The notes below the pieces were generated by a model that made no database searches, had not been told where the DNA came from, and saw nothing but the letters and a program-made list of their open reading frames with translations. Positions 46,616 through 59,765 of a stretch of DNA of 64,000 nt are shown here, piece after piece (within the stretch, counting starts at the first letter, position 1; each line of letters opens with the position of its first letter). Made by a program: the position numbers and the translations under genes. The stretch lies in the NCBI GenBank assembly GCA_963855995.1, contig OY979717.1, positions 38,622,680-38,686,679 on the forward strand, written 5' to 3'. Source of the DNA: Muricea muricata. Lineage: Eukaryota; Cnidaria; Anthozoa; Malacalcyonacea; Plexauridae.

Positions 46616-46737
46616 AACTGTTAAAAGTGTCAAATATACATATGGTTGGGGAGTTCAGATGTTTTCTGAACAAGAAGCTTGAGAACAATCTTTACATCGT
46701 ATATATCCAAGCTTACAACATATACTACATCAAACTT

Positions 46738-47075
<338 letters not shown>

Positions 47076-47078
<3 letters not shown>

Positions 47079-47340
47079 AGCTAGCGCGGGAACGTTCTCA
47101 CAACGTTTTTAGTATGTAGCGTTTACCTTGTGAAAACGTCGCGAAATTACGTTTAAAAAACGGTATTTTGTCGACTCCAGGTTACGTCCTGACAACGTTG
47201 TGGCAAAACGTTTAGGCAGAACGTTCACACGTTTCTGGAACGTAACTCGTTAAAGCAAAACGTTCACACAACGTATCTGGAACGTAATTTGGTTAAACTA
47301 AAACGTTCTCACAACGTTTTTGGAACGTAAAACTTGACAT
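47076..47340. repeat. Left subterminal AACGTT repeat array
   Basis: AACGTT or close variants occur about every 20-40 bp in both orientations (GAACGTTCTCACAACG, TGACAACGTTGTGG, CAGAACGTTCAC, AAACGTTCTCACAACG). The AACGTT core is self-complementary. Such arrays are transposase-binding sites in CACTA-type elements. Confidence 0.8.
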
Positions 47341-48546
47341 AAAAAACCCCCCTTCAGACAACCTTTTTGCAACGTAAAGGTCTAATCCAAGGTAGCAAAC
47401 TAAATTCTTCGAAAGAAACTATTTATACGAAATACGAATGGTTGTACATGAATATTTCAGTTTATATTAGATTCCTTCTTCTTGAGAAAAAAATTCGCTT
47501 TTTGCTAGCAGTAGAAATCAGTTCTACTCACTGGGGAAGCGAAATGTTCTTGTGAGAAGAGAATTCGATGGAATTATTCACACGCCACCATCCGCATTTC
47601 GCATGGTAAACGGGTTCTCGCAAAGAATTTCGCTGCCGTGCAATTAAATCTTCATTTGTTTAATTAAATCGTCAACTGGACATTCTTGGAACCCATATTT
47701 ATTGTCGTCTAAACTAAAAACAAAATTAAATATTTTATTTAAAGTAAGCGATGTACAACACACTAAGTCAAGCAAATATATACAAGTGTTCACACAATGC
47801 AAATACGCAAAATTTAACGCCAAAATCTATTTTTATGATTGAAACAATTATAAAAATAACAAACAAAGAATTCTATTCTTTCACACCATCTTCTCGGACA
47901 TCTCCACCATCTGACTTCTATAAGTATTAAATATAACATTTAATGCATTAGAAGGACAAGTGCAAGTATTTATATCACCGAAGGGGATGCAGTACCGTTG
48001 ATATTTGTGCATTAGGAATGTAAGATGTGAGGTAAATGTACGCCATAGACATAGGTAATCAAAGGAATGCAGGAAACGCAGGCTACGCAAATAGCACGTG
48101 CGATAGGCCTAATACACACGCTTTACTTTGGAACAAGGAAAAAACACCTTAAGGGTAAATGGCAACAAAAATTTATCTTTGCACGGTTCATTTGAAATAG
48201 ATTGAATAGCAATATATAGAAGTCTACTACAAAATGTTTTTATCTGTTGTAATTCCGGAGAAATGTAAAATTTGTAATAGATTTCTATATATTGTTTTGG
48301 AGTCTCTTTCAAATACGACGATAAAATTTTTTGTGGCCATTTTCCTTCTGACATATCTTCGAATAATTATTCATGTATTTGCATGTTTGCATGTTTCCAT
48401 CGATACTTAACACAGCCCAAAACTAATTTTCAGTTAACAAAAACGGTCTGAAAAAGCTCGTATAAGTATGATAGGGGAAACATTGGTATCGGAAAAAGAT
48501 ACGGATAGAATAAATTTTGTGTGACATCCACTCAAGCATCATACCT
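47341..48546. other. Transposon interior without clear genes
   Basis: This part lies between the subterminal array and the 3' end of the DUF4806-like gene. Several short frames exist, none recognisable. It may include the 3' UTR. Confidence 0.5.
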
Positions 48547-51340
48547 TAAATCGGGATCCTCCTGGTTTGTGGGGAGCGTGTTTTAGAAACTCCCCAATAT
48601 GCCCCTCAATCTCCATTTCCGTGCTGTTTTTGTGAAACCTCAAACAAGTTTCTAAAAAGATCATTATGACAAAATCATTACGAATCAGGTAAATATGAAT
48701 TAAGATGCCAGTCTTACTGCAGGTTGCAACAAAGAACCGAGAGTACTGTTACATGTACACCGATCAGCCCAAAGTAATGGCAACCTGCAAATTACAAACA
48801 ATACTTACTCTTTATGACCCGACAAACAGCAGTTCCTTTAAAAGCTATTTTTCCTCGTCTCCCTTTCAAACTGTATAAGGACCACAAGTTGTTGGACCCA
48901 ATCTTCGCCAGAATTCGTCTAGCACTATCCCCCACGTCAGCACCGCACAATGCTCCACAGTAATTCACCTTTAAAAATACAGGGTTTTTCTTAGTAACTT
49001 TATACATATAAACTGGATAGGTTAACTTAATAAAGTACACTACCATTTTCTTTTTAAAATCCTCATTTGAAAGATTCTCACAGAGAGCATTTAATTCATG
49101 CACTTCAATTAGAGGCTTTGGTAGCATATCTTCCAGCATATCTTTTCCACCAGCACCTCTAGTTACGCTTAGCAACTGTCTCAGCATCTGAAGACCCTCA
49201 TTTTGCTTGCCAATTATGGTGTCTAACTTCATTAGAACAGCCATTTGGTAGTCTAGCAGAGTGATAAGAAAGGATACAATTACACAAACACTAATAAAAA
49301 ATGTAAAACCGATGTTACGCGGTACAATTTGCAAGGATGATTCAACATGTAAATTAATTAATTTTATAAAAAGACAACGAAAATCGTCAAGTGCAACATC
49401 AGCTTACGCATACAACAAACTGCCATACTTATCAGTCTACAAGCATTTACTAATGACGCGTGCGACTAGAATATCATATAGAACTTACTATCACGCGTCT
49501 GAACAGTTCTTGGTGTGCTGATGTTTTGAGATATAGATCCAGAAGCACCTAAAGTTAGATTTGTGAAGAAAAACATTACTAACTTTGCTCAGAACCTCAA
49601 AAGTCAAAAACTGTAAAAAACAGCATAGTAAATTTTAAACATGGCGAGCTCTTTATAACTACTGCATACTTACAAAGGTCATTGTGTGATGCTTTTGGCT
49701 GCGGTGTCCTGGGAATGTAATTCCGTATTTCATCGGAAGGGGTGTCTGTAAAAAATAAATATATGACTAAATATTTGAAGGTCATCACGCCTTTAAGACA
49801 TAATAACGAAGATATGATCATTTAAGAAACAGCTTGCATAAGTTTTTTTGGGTACGGGCTAAAAGTACTATTTTACAATGAAGAAATTTGAAAACTCTCA
49901 TTATTCCCATTTCTTTCATAATACATACCAGCTACGCTTGTGACTAAATCAGTACGCAAGTAAAAACTAAAAAGAAATCGACCATGAATGTATTTAATAC
50001 TTACATAAACTATTTTGTGCTGTTCCAGATGCAGGATGTATTTCGTCAGAAGGAGTTCCTGCAAAAATAAAAAAAAAGCTTACGCCTATGGAATAAAATT
50101 TTTCCTGATCTTTTAATATTTGGACTCAAAAATCTGCGTCCATGGATAATATGGGCGAAACCGTCGTCCTTGACGTGTGAATTCAATAATTTCAATTTAC
50201 ATGCTTTGGCGACTATTTCTTTCCAAATTTACAGTTCCAGAGATCCTCGAACTACATGTACTTGAAGAGGCTAATAAAAATTTTTGATACAAGTTAACTC
50301 AAGTCAAAGTTACAGTAAACTGATTTTTAACCTCTCATCACTTCCAACAAATAAAACTAACCGACTATCGGAATACATTTGCAATGTGTACATACACGTA
50401 TTAGGGCACGATGAATTACCTCTTTCTATTCTTGACTGTATGCCTGAGTTCCGAGACCCTGAAAACAGATACGTGCACAATAAATTATACTTTCCAGGGT
50501 TTCTACAATCATTGATAGTTAAGGTTATGATGAATAGTAAATATCACTCACCCTCAACACAAATTTATGCAATCAATAATATTTACAGCATTAGGCGATA
50601 CATACGCGCATTGTTGACCCAAGGACCAGTTTTTTCTGTTCTTGTTTCACAACCTGAACCCCTATTCCCTGAAAACAGATACATACACAATACGTAACAG
50701 TTTCTAGGGAGTTTGGAACTGAGAAGATAGTTAGAATAATAATGAATTTTATACAATGAGCAATATCTTCTTAACTGCTTTGCTCATAAACTATTGTGCT
50801 ACTACGAATATCCATATCAACCAAAATGACTTTTAATGGACCATACCACTATTCAGTTCAATGTTCCTCTGGGTCTCTGGATGTTGAGGAAATTGCAACG
50901 TAGAACCTACATTATGAGATTGTTAAAAAGTATATTGCATTGTTATATTAAAACAGTACATACTCTTGCAGGTATGTTGTAACACTACAAAAACTAAAAC
51001 TAAAAAGAAATCTAAATAAAGTATTTCATACCTGAAGGCATCAACAGATTTTCATGTTGGGTTAATGCTCCATTAAACCCAGGCACCACGGATGAGGCAA
51101 CTAATTACGTAAAATCATACAGTTGGTAAAAAAATAATAATTGGAAATATCACGAGTTGTACATTCAATGTGCATACTTACTGCTATTTAGAAACATCAT
51201 GTCATCTTGAATCGTTTCTTCTGCACGATAATGGGGAGAATTCTCTATTACAGGTGGACTTGGTAGAGAAGGTACGGATATATGGTCAGATAATCTGCTC
51301 GACTTATCTGGCACAGCTTCAGGATCACTTTCATCACCTA
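48547..51340 (-). CDS. DUF4806-like transposon accessory gene, at least nine exons
   Basis: The conserved C-terminal domain is spread over three exons. 49260-49043 reads LEDMLPKPLIEVHELNALCE. 48968-48808 reads ADVGDSARRILAKIGSN and RGKIAFKGTAVCRVI. About 48640-48547 reads STEMEIEGHIGEFLKHAPHK, the usual end of this domain. A 75 bp intron with GTAGTG, a TTACTAAG branch-like site and TTAAAG lies between the first two and keeps frame. Upstream small exons with AG...GT borders lie near 51340-51185, 51100-51045, 50668-50628, 50458-50418, 50060-50014, 49746-49678 and 49550-49492. They encode Ser/Thr/Pro-rich linkers such as TPSDEIHPASGTAQ. DUF4806 proteins often accompany such transposases in invertebrates; the function is unknown and DNA binding is a guess. 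No stop was seen in the domain exons, but upstream frames were not fully verified. Confidence 0.6.
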
Positions 51341-51707
51341 TAAGACATTTAGGTGTGAATCAATGTTCACACGTTCAGCTGTATGAGCTATATCTTACTT
51401 TGTTACAGAAAGCTTCTCATTAGAAATTGCTCAAATTGGTAGAGTCGACATACAATCACTTAAGATTTTTGTGAACATGCTAAAAAATGAAGCGTTCTTC
51501 CCAGAGCGCATGTGTATGTTCAACATATTATTGCGAATTTAGCATATGCATACAAAAACATACAGTACTCGTCTTCAGTTATGTGAATATCCTTAAAAGC
51601 TACCTGTGAGGCAACTTCGAAAGTCATATTTTATATCCTATGAAGTGCATGCATACAAGTACAAAGTTATACTTGCTCAAAACAACTTTACTACACTGAT
51701 GCCAAAC

Positions 51708-53716
51708 TTACAAGCTATGCTGAAGAGCCATGAACACAATTTTATTTGGGTCATTGTTGAACAGAATTGCCTTTTTAACCAACTGTTGAGTAGGTATAAC
51801 CTTCATTGTAGTATGATGTGTATTTGTTTTGTACACCCCAACAAGACGAGAATCACATGGTAACTTGAACAGTGCATCAGTTCTTTGGCATACTCGACAT
51901 GTGAATAGCGTGTTTCCCTGTTCATCCTGTTGGTTTGTTTGTTCAACTACTTCACAGCAGGAATTATTGCTTAGAACAAATGCATTGTTTGGTTTTTTTG
52001 TACTGATGTTTTTCTCCATAGGAACAGCAATTCTCTGGTTGGACAATTCACCAAGACGTTTTGCCAATTGTGCAACAGGGTTTTTCCCGGAGCGCACCAT
52101 CTTTTTTAATTTTTGCATATAGTTCTCAAATTCAAAGGCACTACAGGCATCTAAGGTGCCATATTCTTCAGTATCCTGTCCCAAATGTATTAAGCTGTGT
52201 ACATTGTAAACCAAGAACTCTTCACCATATAGGACTGAACCCTGTTGTACAAAGTAGGTGAGCAGATCATGGGCATAGGTTTTGTGGACCCGAGCAAGAC
52301 TAGGGCATACCAAAATAGATATGGCCACAGATAGGCATAAAAAATGATTATACAAATCACCTCTCAATATTCCATCTAAAGCTAAGATACCAGAATACAA
52401 AAGAAATTGCCTAAACTCAGTTGCCTTCCACCTGTCAATTTCATCTAAACCATGTGGTCTACGAGCAAAAACATTAGGTATAAATGGCTTCAAACCAATC
52501 AACCTATTGCTGATCTCATTTACCTGACCAGCTGAAATTCTCACATCACGTTTCCCTCGAATCCATAGCAAAAGAAGCTTTTTCATTACACCTAAACAAA
52601 CTTGATGCATGTAATCGATTGGGAACTTTTTAACCATATCAATACTTAAGTTACAAAATGGGCTTTGAGAAAGATGGTGCTCCTGGTTTGACCTATTCCT
52701 AAAAGAAGAATCAGTACGAAGTTCCACATCAACAACATCAGGATAAATGACGCGGCCAACCCATTTACCCTTTTGGCAACACTTATCACAGCCAAAGTAT
52801 CCTGAACACAACTTTGTTCCTTTTACGACAGCTCGTGCAGGAGCATCACAAACTACACATCGCAGAACAACAGCAAATCTTCTGTCGTGTAATTGAAGCC
52901 CATGTTCAAGAATATGATTTAAATCTGTAATCATATCATCCAAAAAACCTAAGTCATTAGGTTTCGATCTACCGTATGTCAGCACAACAGGAAAGACTAT
53001 AGTAGGTTTAATGTTAACAATGGCACACAGTACAGGCCAGAGAGAATTTTGAGAACTTTTAAATAAAGGAAGTCCATCAATATTAAAGGACAATTAAATG
53101 GTGTCTAAACTAGCAGTGAGAGCACTCGGGTACCTACTTAGATTCTTAATCAGCTCTTCTGCAAAGGAAAAGTAAATATATTGCATTCCAGATTGAATAT
53201 GCACAGGGACACTTCTAGCAGTGTTTAACAATGTGCGAGAAGCAGATGGTAGATTTGGGTGCCACTTTCTTGCAAAATTTTAAGTAGACCATCAATAGCA
53301 TTGTGCTTTATTTGGAAATTATTTGCCCAATTTGCTAACTTATCTGTAAGGAAATCATCACCAACTTCTAAATCAACCTCACTATCTGATGCCTCGCTCA
53401 CATTCAAACCTATAGCAGCCAGTTCTTGCTCATTGTAATTATCATCATGATCAAAATGTGCTCGTTTTTCACAGCATTCCTTGTCCCGGACTTGGGGATC
53501 AGTCTCAGATTGTACTTGTGTCAAATCATCACTGACATTATTGACAATAGAAAAGTCTTGACTTGTATCATTTAGTTCATTATCAGTGCTGTCACTAAGC
53601 TCAGTAGTATAATCATCATGTCTCAAGGCTCGCACAGCTGCAACCCATTTTCGTTTATACTGGGCACGTTTAGCCATGACCAATGTCTCTATAATGCAAA
53701 CATATTTTCTTAACAA
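51708..53716 (-). pseudogene. tnp2-like (CMC) transposase with one frameshift and one stop
   Basis: The N-terminal part (53716-53225) is acidic (SDSTDNELNDTSQD) and ends FQIKHNAIDGLLKILQESG, the start of the family's core. A one-base loss near 53262 breaks it, and a TAA at 53094-53096 sits just before LSFNIDGLPLFKSSQNSLW. The remaining 461 codons hold the CxxC pairs VVCDAPARA and GCDKCCQKGKW, the conserved FPIDYMHQVCLGVMKKLLL (about 52600), and FEFENYMQKLKKMVRSGKN. In tnp2-type enzymes the DxMH region lies in the catalytic core. Length with breaks closed is near 650 residues, in the usual range. Family assignment is from motif memory. Confidence 0.78.
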
Positions 53717-54405
53717 GTGCCATCAAATGTTATTATATTCATTGCATCAATCCTTTGTTTTTGCTGTATTATTAACCCTTACCTCAATGCAAACGCAACA
53801 GTTCTACCACAAGATCTTTAAGTATAATACTTTATACAATATTAAATTTTGACCTCAGAGTCTTTAATTACCAGTCACTAATAAACCACTTGTATTTTGT
53901 TTCTTTTATCCTTTTCCTCATTTGTCCCTTTAATTTTCATTTTTGTAACCAGTTTAAATATTGGAGATCATTGTTGTACATACAATATAAAAGTATACTT
54001 GACTTAATTAATTAATACATATTAGCTCTGAGTTGTTACTTTTATGATTGGTCTATCAGGCCTTTTGGGAAGAAAAGGTATATGGTGCACACTGAATTAC
54101 AATTCTTCTGCTAGTTGGGCACAGTGCTCCCTAATCTCCTTAAAACAGATCATCACGAAGGGGAGCAGGGTCAGTATTGACAGCATATTTCAAACAATCT
54201 TTTTAAATGCTTTTTATCATGCTCTTTGTTTCAATTCCCTTTATTACAAAAGTATTCAATATTACATATGGAAATTCATTCTGAGAGCATAGGTTTGGCA
54301 TTGAACCATCATTTTATCTATTTTCAAGGGACACCACAAGGCATTTTAATTCTTACTTATGAAAACCTTATACAACAGCAAACATTCCAACTGAATTCTA
54401 ATTAA
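53717..54405. other. Transposon interior upstream of transposase
   Basis: No open frame of note. This would hold the promoter and 5' leader of the transposase, but I see no clear core promoter. Confidence 0.4.
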
Positions 54406-54508
54406 CAATTAGATTACGAGCTCGAGATTTCTATGCGGTGATAGTTGATGAGGGCGAAGTCCGAATCAACTATCCCCGCATAGAAATCAAGAGCGAGTAA
54501 TCTAATTG
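54406..54508. repeat. Near-perfect hairpin, ~43 bp arms
   Basis: Left arm 54406-54448 (CAATTAGATTACGAGCTCGA...) pairs with right arm 54464-54508 with few mismatches, leaving a loop of about 15 nt, GAGGGCGAAGTCCGA. The middle TTTCTATGCGG/CCGCATAGAAA is perfect. Confidence 0.92.
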
Positions 54509-54597
54509 TTTTAGTGGAATCAAAGGTCAAACATGGAATATTCAACAAAAAATTTGATTTTTAAGCAATTTTTTTGAAAGAAATCTCTATAGGAAGG

Positions 54598-54657
54598 TGA
54601 TTGTTTCGCTACTCGCTATCTATTGAGGAATACATAGCGAGTAGAGTAACCAATCAA
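54598..54657. repeat. Second hairpin, ~22 bp arms
   Basis: TGATTGTTTCGCTACTCGCT (54598-) pairs with AGCGAGTAGAGTAACCAATC (to 54656), with CTATCTATTGAGGAATACATAG around the loop. It lies 90 bp from the first hairpin. Confidence 0.88.
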
Positions 54658-54997
54658 ATTACAGCATTTGCAATAGAATACTTGTATGATTCTACTAATT
54701 AAAATTAAAATAATTATGTGACTGGAGATTGAAAATGAACTGACAGGCAAACCATACAAAATTCTTTAGAATGAAGAAATGTGCTGATATTATCACAATA
54801 CTTGTCCACAATTATGTGCAGTATAAAAATATTATATACATGTTACAAAGCATTTAATAAACTCCACAAGTTATATTATCTTAACAGAATAGACCAAGTT
54901 ATAGTCAAGATCAGTTTAAGGCTGTTCAAAAAACAAATTTAGCACTAAATCGCAAGATTAATTTTGTTTTGTCAAACACTACGGTAAAACATGTGTT

Positions 54998-55051
54998 GCT
55001 ACTCTGAGTTTATATGCTAACCAAATGCTCTACCAACTGAGCTATGTGATC
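54998..55051 (-). repeat. tRNA-like fragment with A box
   Basis: The minus strand reads ATAGCTCAGTTGGTAGAGCA, a perfect internal promoter A box and D arm, followed by an anticodon-like arm TTTGGTTAGCATATAAACTC. A good B box and acceptor stem are missing, so this is a tRNA remnant or the head of a SINE, not a working tRNA. Confidence 0.6.
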
Positions 55052-55059
55052 AGGTCAGC

Positions 55060-56095
55060 TCAAACAGGTGATATTCCTAAACTAGGTCTAGTTCTATTGA
55101 TGTCAATTTAATCTCAAGTGTAATAACATTTTCATGTATTTTGTTGTAAGGTGCAACCAGGGGCAAACATGACTTTGAAACATTTTCAAGTTAAAATATT
55201 AATTATTAACAAGCTTTATAGTATCAACCCATTGACGGTTGCAGTCTGGCAGCCAAAAGCTTGTTAACAAATTATATTTCAATCAGAGAATGTTTCAAAG
55301 TTATTACATCTTAAACTAACCTATGTCTTCTATGATTATCGACTTCATACAGTATTGCGCTATTTAGACTTGTATTGCGGGCTCACTATACTAATGGCCG
55401 CGATGGTGCCTATTTTACTTGACTAAAACAAATGAGAAATTGTCAACAATCTTTCGTAAATCAAGGCATCATTCGCTAATACTCTCTTATTTTATCTTTT
55501 ACTAAATTGAAGCATGCCAAAGCACTTAATGCTAACATTATTTGTGAAATATCCAGACGTTATAACGTTAAATAGCACCGATAAATAACAAACATTTTCG
55601 GCAAAATTGAAACAGAGCATATGCCAGTGGTCGAAAGAAAAGCAACATAGCAAATTGCCTGATATATTTACTCTTCAAGAAGGACTGTTAAACTTTATGT
55701 GAAATCAAAAATTTTACAAATTCTAAGGGCTAAAAGCTGAAATATATTTCGGACTTAAGACACCATTAAAGATAGCTGAATACTCGGTTGCATATGAACA
55801 TATTAATAAAAAATATAGGTATCAGTTACTCTAAAACTTACCTTTAAACAGGTATATTAGCGACGAAATTCACAAAACCAACTCTTCGCGAAATTTTCTA
55901 TAAACTTTACAGAACAGTCCCAGAAGCGGCTCTTGACACTCGCAATTACCAAACAAAATGACAAACACGATACAGTCGATACATGAAATTTAACGCTCAC
56001 ATCAAAGAGCGAAATTGTTACATCAGTAATAGTGGGCAGCGGCAGAGACACGTGCCATTGACGTGCCATTGACGTGTCATGAATAGTCATGAATA
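55060..56095. other. Transposon right interior, no gene seen
   Basis: AT-rich. Inverted phrases around AGCTTTATAGTATCAACCC/GCCAAAAGCTTGTTAAC near 55205-55270 form a weak stem. The minus-strand frame 55857-56159 looks non-coding. Confidence 0.4.
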
Positions 56096-56313
56096 TCAAT
56101 TTCATCATCCCGACGTGAAAAAAATGTTGTGTAAACGTTTCAGAAATACGTAAATTCACAACGTTGTTACAACGTTATTCTCACGAAACAATATATATTC
56201 TAATTGTGCTGCTGCATGCTTTACATTCCATTTAGGTTGTATGATGGTTAGGTTCGACCTAACCAAAATAGAGCCATTTTAAAACGTTGCATTTACGTAA
56301 CGTGCTAGCTGGG
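56096..56313. repeat. Right subterminal AACGTT repeat array and end
   Basis: Motifs CAACGTTGTTACAACGTT, AAACGTTTCAGAAATACG and AAACGTTGCATTTACG occur before the terminal GCTAGCTGGG. It mirrors the left array at 47076-47340. Confidence 0.82.
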
Positions 56314-56315
56314 TA

Positions 56316-59300
56316 GGTAATTTAAAAAAGGTTGTCCTCACAAACCGTAAATCTTAATAAATGACCGTAAGGCAAAACTATCTCATGCATGGAAACAAGT
56401 TTGCACCAAAATGATGTTAGTGGTTTTACCCAGAGTCAAATTGAATCAATGAACAGAAAACACATCTCATCAGTGACGCCATTTTGGAGCAATTTCGTTC
56501 CCAGTCATAGGACAGTTTCATGCCCCACGGCCACGTATAAAAAACGTTCAAATAATTCCCTTGGCATCATGTTTTTGAAAAATAAATACTCTGCGTAAAT
56601 CACCGCAGTAAGAAGTCTGTAATTCTAAAATATAAAATTTCGTCTCATATGCACTTTTAAATAATAGTTGATGTCGCTCAAATTCTCGTTTTGAATTGGC
56701 GATCACAATCATGCAGGCTATGGCAGCACAGTGCATTCTCTTTAGGGCGCTTGCATATTACTCTTTACCTCTATGCAAGATTGTATATAATTTGCAATTG
56801 GTGATGTATTAAACCCATTTTTTAAAAGGGATGGCTTTGTTTGTTTACTTCTATTTTGCTGCACTTATGTCACACGAAGCGATATTGAACGATGATTTAT
56901 TGATATGTATGAGTTAGAAGTTCATTTGCATATAACAAATCGTATCTGAAACAACCCTTTCGAAAAGCGGAAACGACACTTTCGAACAGTAACATTCCTA
57001 CTCTTTGAGAAGTTAAAACTACCCTCTGAATCGGATAGAATCCACCCTTTCGAAGAATAAGCACCACAAAGGGACTGAAACGACCCTGGGGTCACAAACT
57101 ACTGTCAAGGGGTCAAAAACTACTCTTTTTGTAGTAATAAATGCGTGTTTATTCTTGCAAAGTTCGCACAAATTTTGTCCGTTTCTCACAGAGATATTTT
57201 TTTATTTTATTAGTAAATCAAATTTAGTATGCGTGAGTAAAAGACATCACAACGCAGCCATAATTTTCATTTTTAAAAGGTGAATATCTCAAAGACGCCA
57301 TGATGGTTTATTATCAAGGGATATTTCGTTGAGATCAAAATCAGATGGATGCATTTTTCATCGCAGTGGCATGATTTTCATCTCAATGCGATTTTCTCAT
57401 TTTGATGAAAGTAAGTAAACCGGTGACGAATGTTCACGTGAGGAAACGTGTCTATCTTTAATCCACTTTTACAGAAAACTAAGTAAAATATTCCTTGCGT
57501 TCTTTGAGTGCATGTATTCTTTCGCGATAGTTTTATGAATAGATTTAACATCTCATTCTTCCACCAAGCCTTTTTCTCTCTGCTACAATCTTGTGAGTTG
57601 GTGAGGGACGATAGAGGCTAATTCTAGCTCATATTTTACAAAATCTTCATTCGCATGGGCTTGAATCTGGAACAAATGAAAAACATGTATCACTCAAACG
57701 TGTCGGTGAAGTATTTATTATGGTCGCGTGTAATTATAGTCGCGAAGTTTTGTACGTTTAATTTATACGAATGTCCTCGACCAACCTTGTCTCCAGGATC
57801 ATCCTGGTAACAGGCAAGCGCGTGAAGAAAATGAGAACAAAGGTAAAGGCTTCGACAATCTCCAAATATCTTGACTGAAATGACTCTGGGTGCCAGGGTG
57901 AGAAAAGTTTTCACAACCTTGTGCACATTCAGAATCATTTTAGTCAGCAGGAGGGCAAACATACTAATACCGCAGGTACTAGTGTCATTTCATTTTTTCC
58001 AGCTGCTGTCATGAGGATGGCCCTGCGCACGAGATTGATTCGCGACTAATTTATAAGCGGCGTAAATGGCCCCACGCCGCACTACATGCGGGATAGTACA
58101 ACATGCCCAAGTTGTTTGATTCCAAGAAATAATGCGACCGCACATCACATCATACCTGCACTAATATACTCAACATGCACGCAAACGTATCATATTAATT
58201 ACATAACCCTGTCCCCACATTCTTCATATTGCCGCTCTGGAGAATTACCCCGTGAAAGCTAAAAACATCAACTAGATAAAAAAGGTTTGGAAATTGGGTT
58301 TCCGCACAAGCAAAACTAGTGTCAAGCATGCATTTCTCACCAAAAATGTTTCACTTTATATCTTTATTGCTGTATTGTATAAATACATGTAATACTAATA
58401 CAGAATCTAAGTTAAAACGCAACCTTTACTAAAATGCACAAGCGTACAGTTTGTATCAAGTTGATTCCATCATTCAAAAACATCTGCATTACAATTTGAT
58501 GAAATCAATGTAACTTTACCAGCAATAAAAAATCATATTAGGATAGTTAATATATGTTATGACACACGTAATGGGTAAATAAATATTACGCACCTAATAT
58601 GCAAAGATCAACCTCTGAAAGCTCACTTAAAGACTACATTAACTAGGCGACTATTATACTTTCTTTAAATGACAAGACTTAACTTAAGCATCACATTTGC
58701 CTGATCTTCGAGCTTCATTCGAGTTTGCAAACTTGCTGTTTGTGTCTCGAGTTAAGCCTTCAAGGAGAAATTGGTGCATGGTTGGGGCTTGATACGAAAA
58801 GGGTTTATGTCGAAGATTACTTATACTTTACGATCTTATAATTGCCATCCCGTTATGCCTTAATGCCGGTATCATATACTGCAATCAACAAATGTATTTT
58901 AAGAAATATAGCCTATAAAGGACATTGCTTGACAATATTGCTTAAGAGATTTTTAATCGGCTGTAGGATGAAAAATTGCGAGGAAAAAATAGGAGGAGAG
59001 CAAATAGCCGTTCCAGTTTTGTCTCACATATATTACAGCCATTTTTATGGGACAAAATAAGTCGCGACTTATACAAGGCTAAAGGGCCCTATTATAATGG
59101 TTGTAAAGAACAAAAATGGCCTTATTTTTGGTTGCGGCACTCAACTTTTATTCCTCACACGCAACGACTTTACATGTTCTCGAAATATTAATGAAAAATT
59201 GCACTTAAGCTTAGCGAAATACCGCTTGCGCTTCGCACCCGAAATACTCCGCCAAACAAGCGGGAAATTTTTCACTCCAAGTAAACTACGTCAAGCGTTA

Positions 59301-59765
59301 GGAACGCTTTGGGTTGCTAGTTCATTTAGAATTCTCCTAATTACCTTTGCAAACATGAAAATCCCTTCAGGGAATTTGCAATGCTTTTATCCGCAGTTGC
59401 AATATTCCAGACTACATACTTCATTTTCCTAAGTTCTTGTTTTAATTTTCTGGTATCCTGTTTTAGTCATCCTGGCTTCCTGCGTTGCCATTGGTTAATT
59501 ATTTTTGTTCGCAATTAAATAGCGCAAAGCAGAACAGGGAGCTAGGAACTTTGAACAGAACGTCAGAAAATTTCCTCAAGGGATTTGCAAAGTGTTTTAC
59601 AAGGTAAATAGGAAAATACCGAATGAATTGGAAACTCAAAATGGTATAGTATACTATATATACAAATAGTAACTCCTGTAGTATACTGATTCAATCTCGA
59701 GTTTTCGTCGCATCGAATGAAGTTTCTTAACTCTGATTGCACATCCAACCTTCGCCATTACTACA
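56316..59765. other. Intergenic stretch with no supported gene
   Basis: About 3.4 kb. 56940-57125 repeats a loose ACCCTTTCGAA/AAACTACCCT pattern. Short frames at 57690-57962 (minus), 58842-59060 and 59097-59432 (plus) have no recognisable motif. The left end of the transposon that owns the next transposase should lie here, but I could not find matching inverted ends because its right end is outside the window. Confidence 0.45.

Larger units (their letters stand above)
47076..56313 (-). mobile_element. CMC/EnSpm-like DNA transposon, 9.2 kb, two genes
   Basis: The left end begins CCCAGCTAGC and the right end finishes GCTAGCTGGG, with TA on both sides. Both ends carry many AACGTT/ACAACGTT motifs, as in elements whose transposase binds subterminal repeats. 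On the minus strand are a tnp2-like transposase (51708-53716) and a multi-exon DUF4806-like gene (48547-51340). Superfamily placement rests on the transposase; the terminal bases are not the classic CACTA. The copy is disabled by a frameshift and a stop in the transposase. Confidence 0.75.

Noticed and set aside
54998-55051. Functional tRNA gene
   Set aside because: D arm and A box are good, but the T arm, B box and acceptor stem are not present.
57690-57962. 90-codon minus-strand frame
   Set aside because: No recognisable motif, neighbour or splice context; likely chance.
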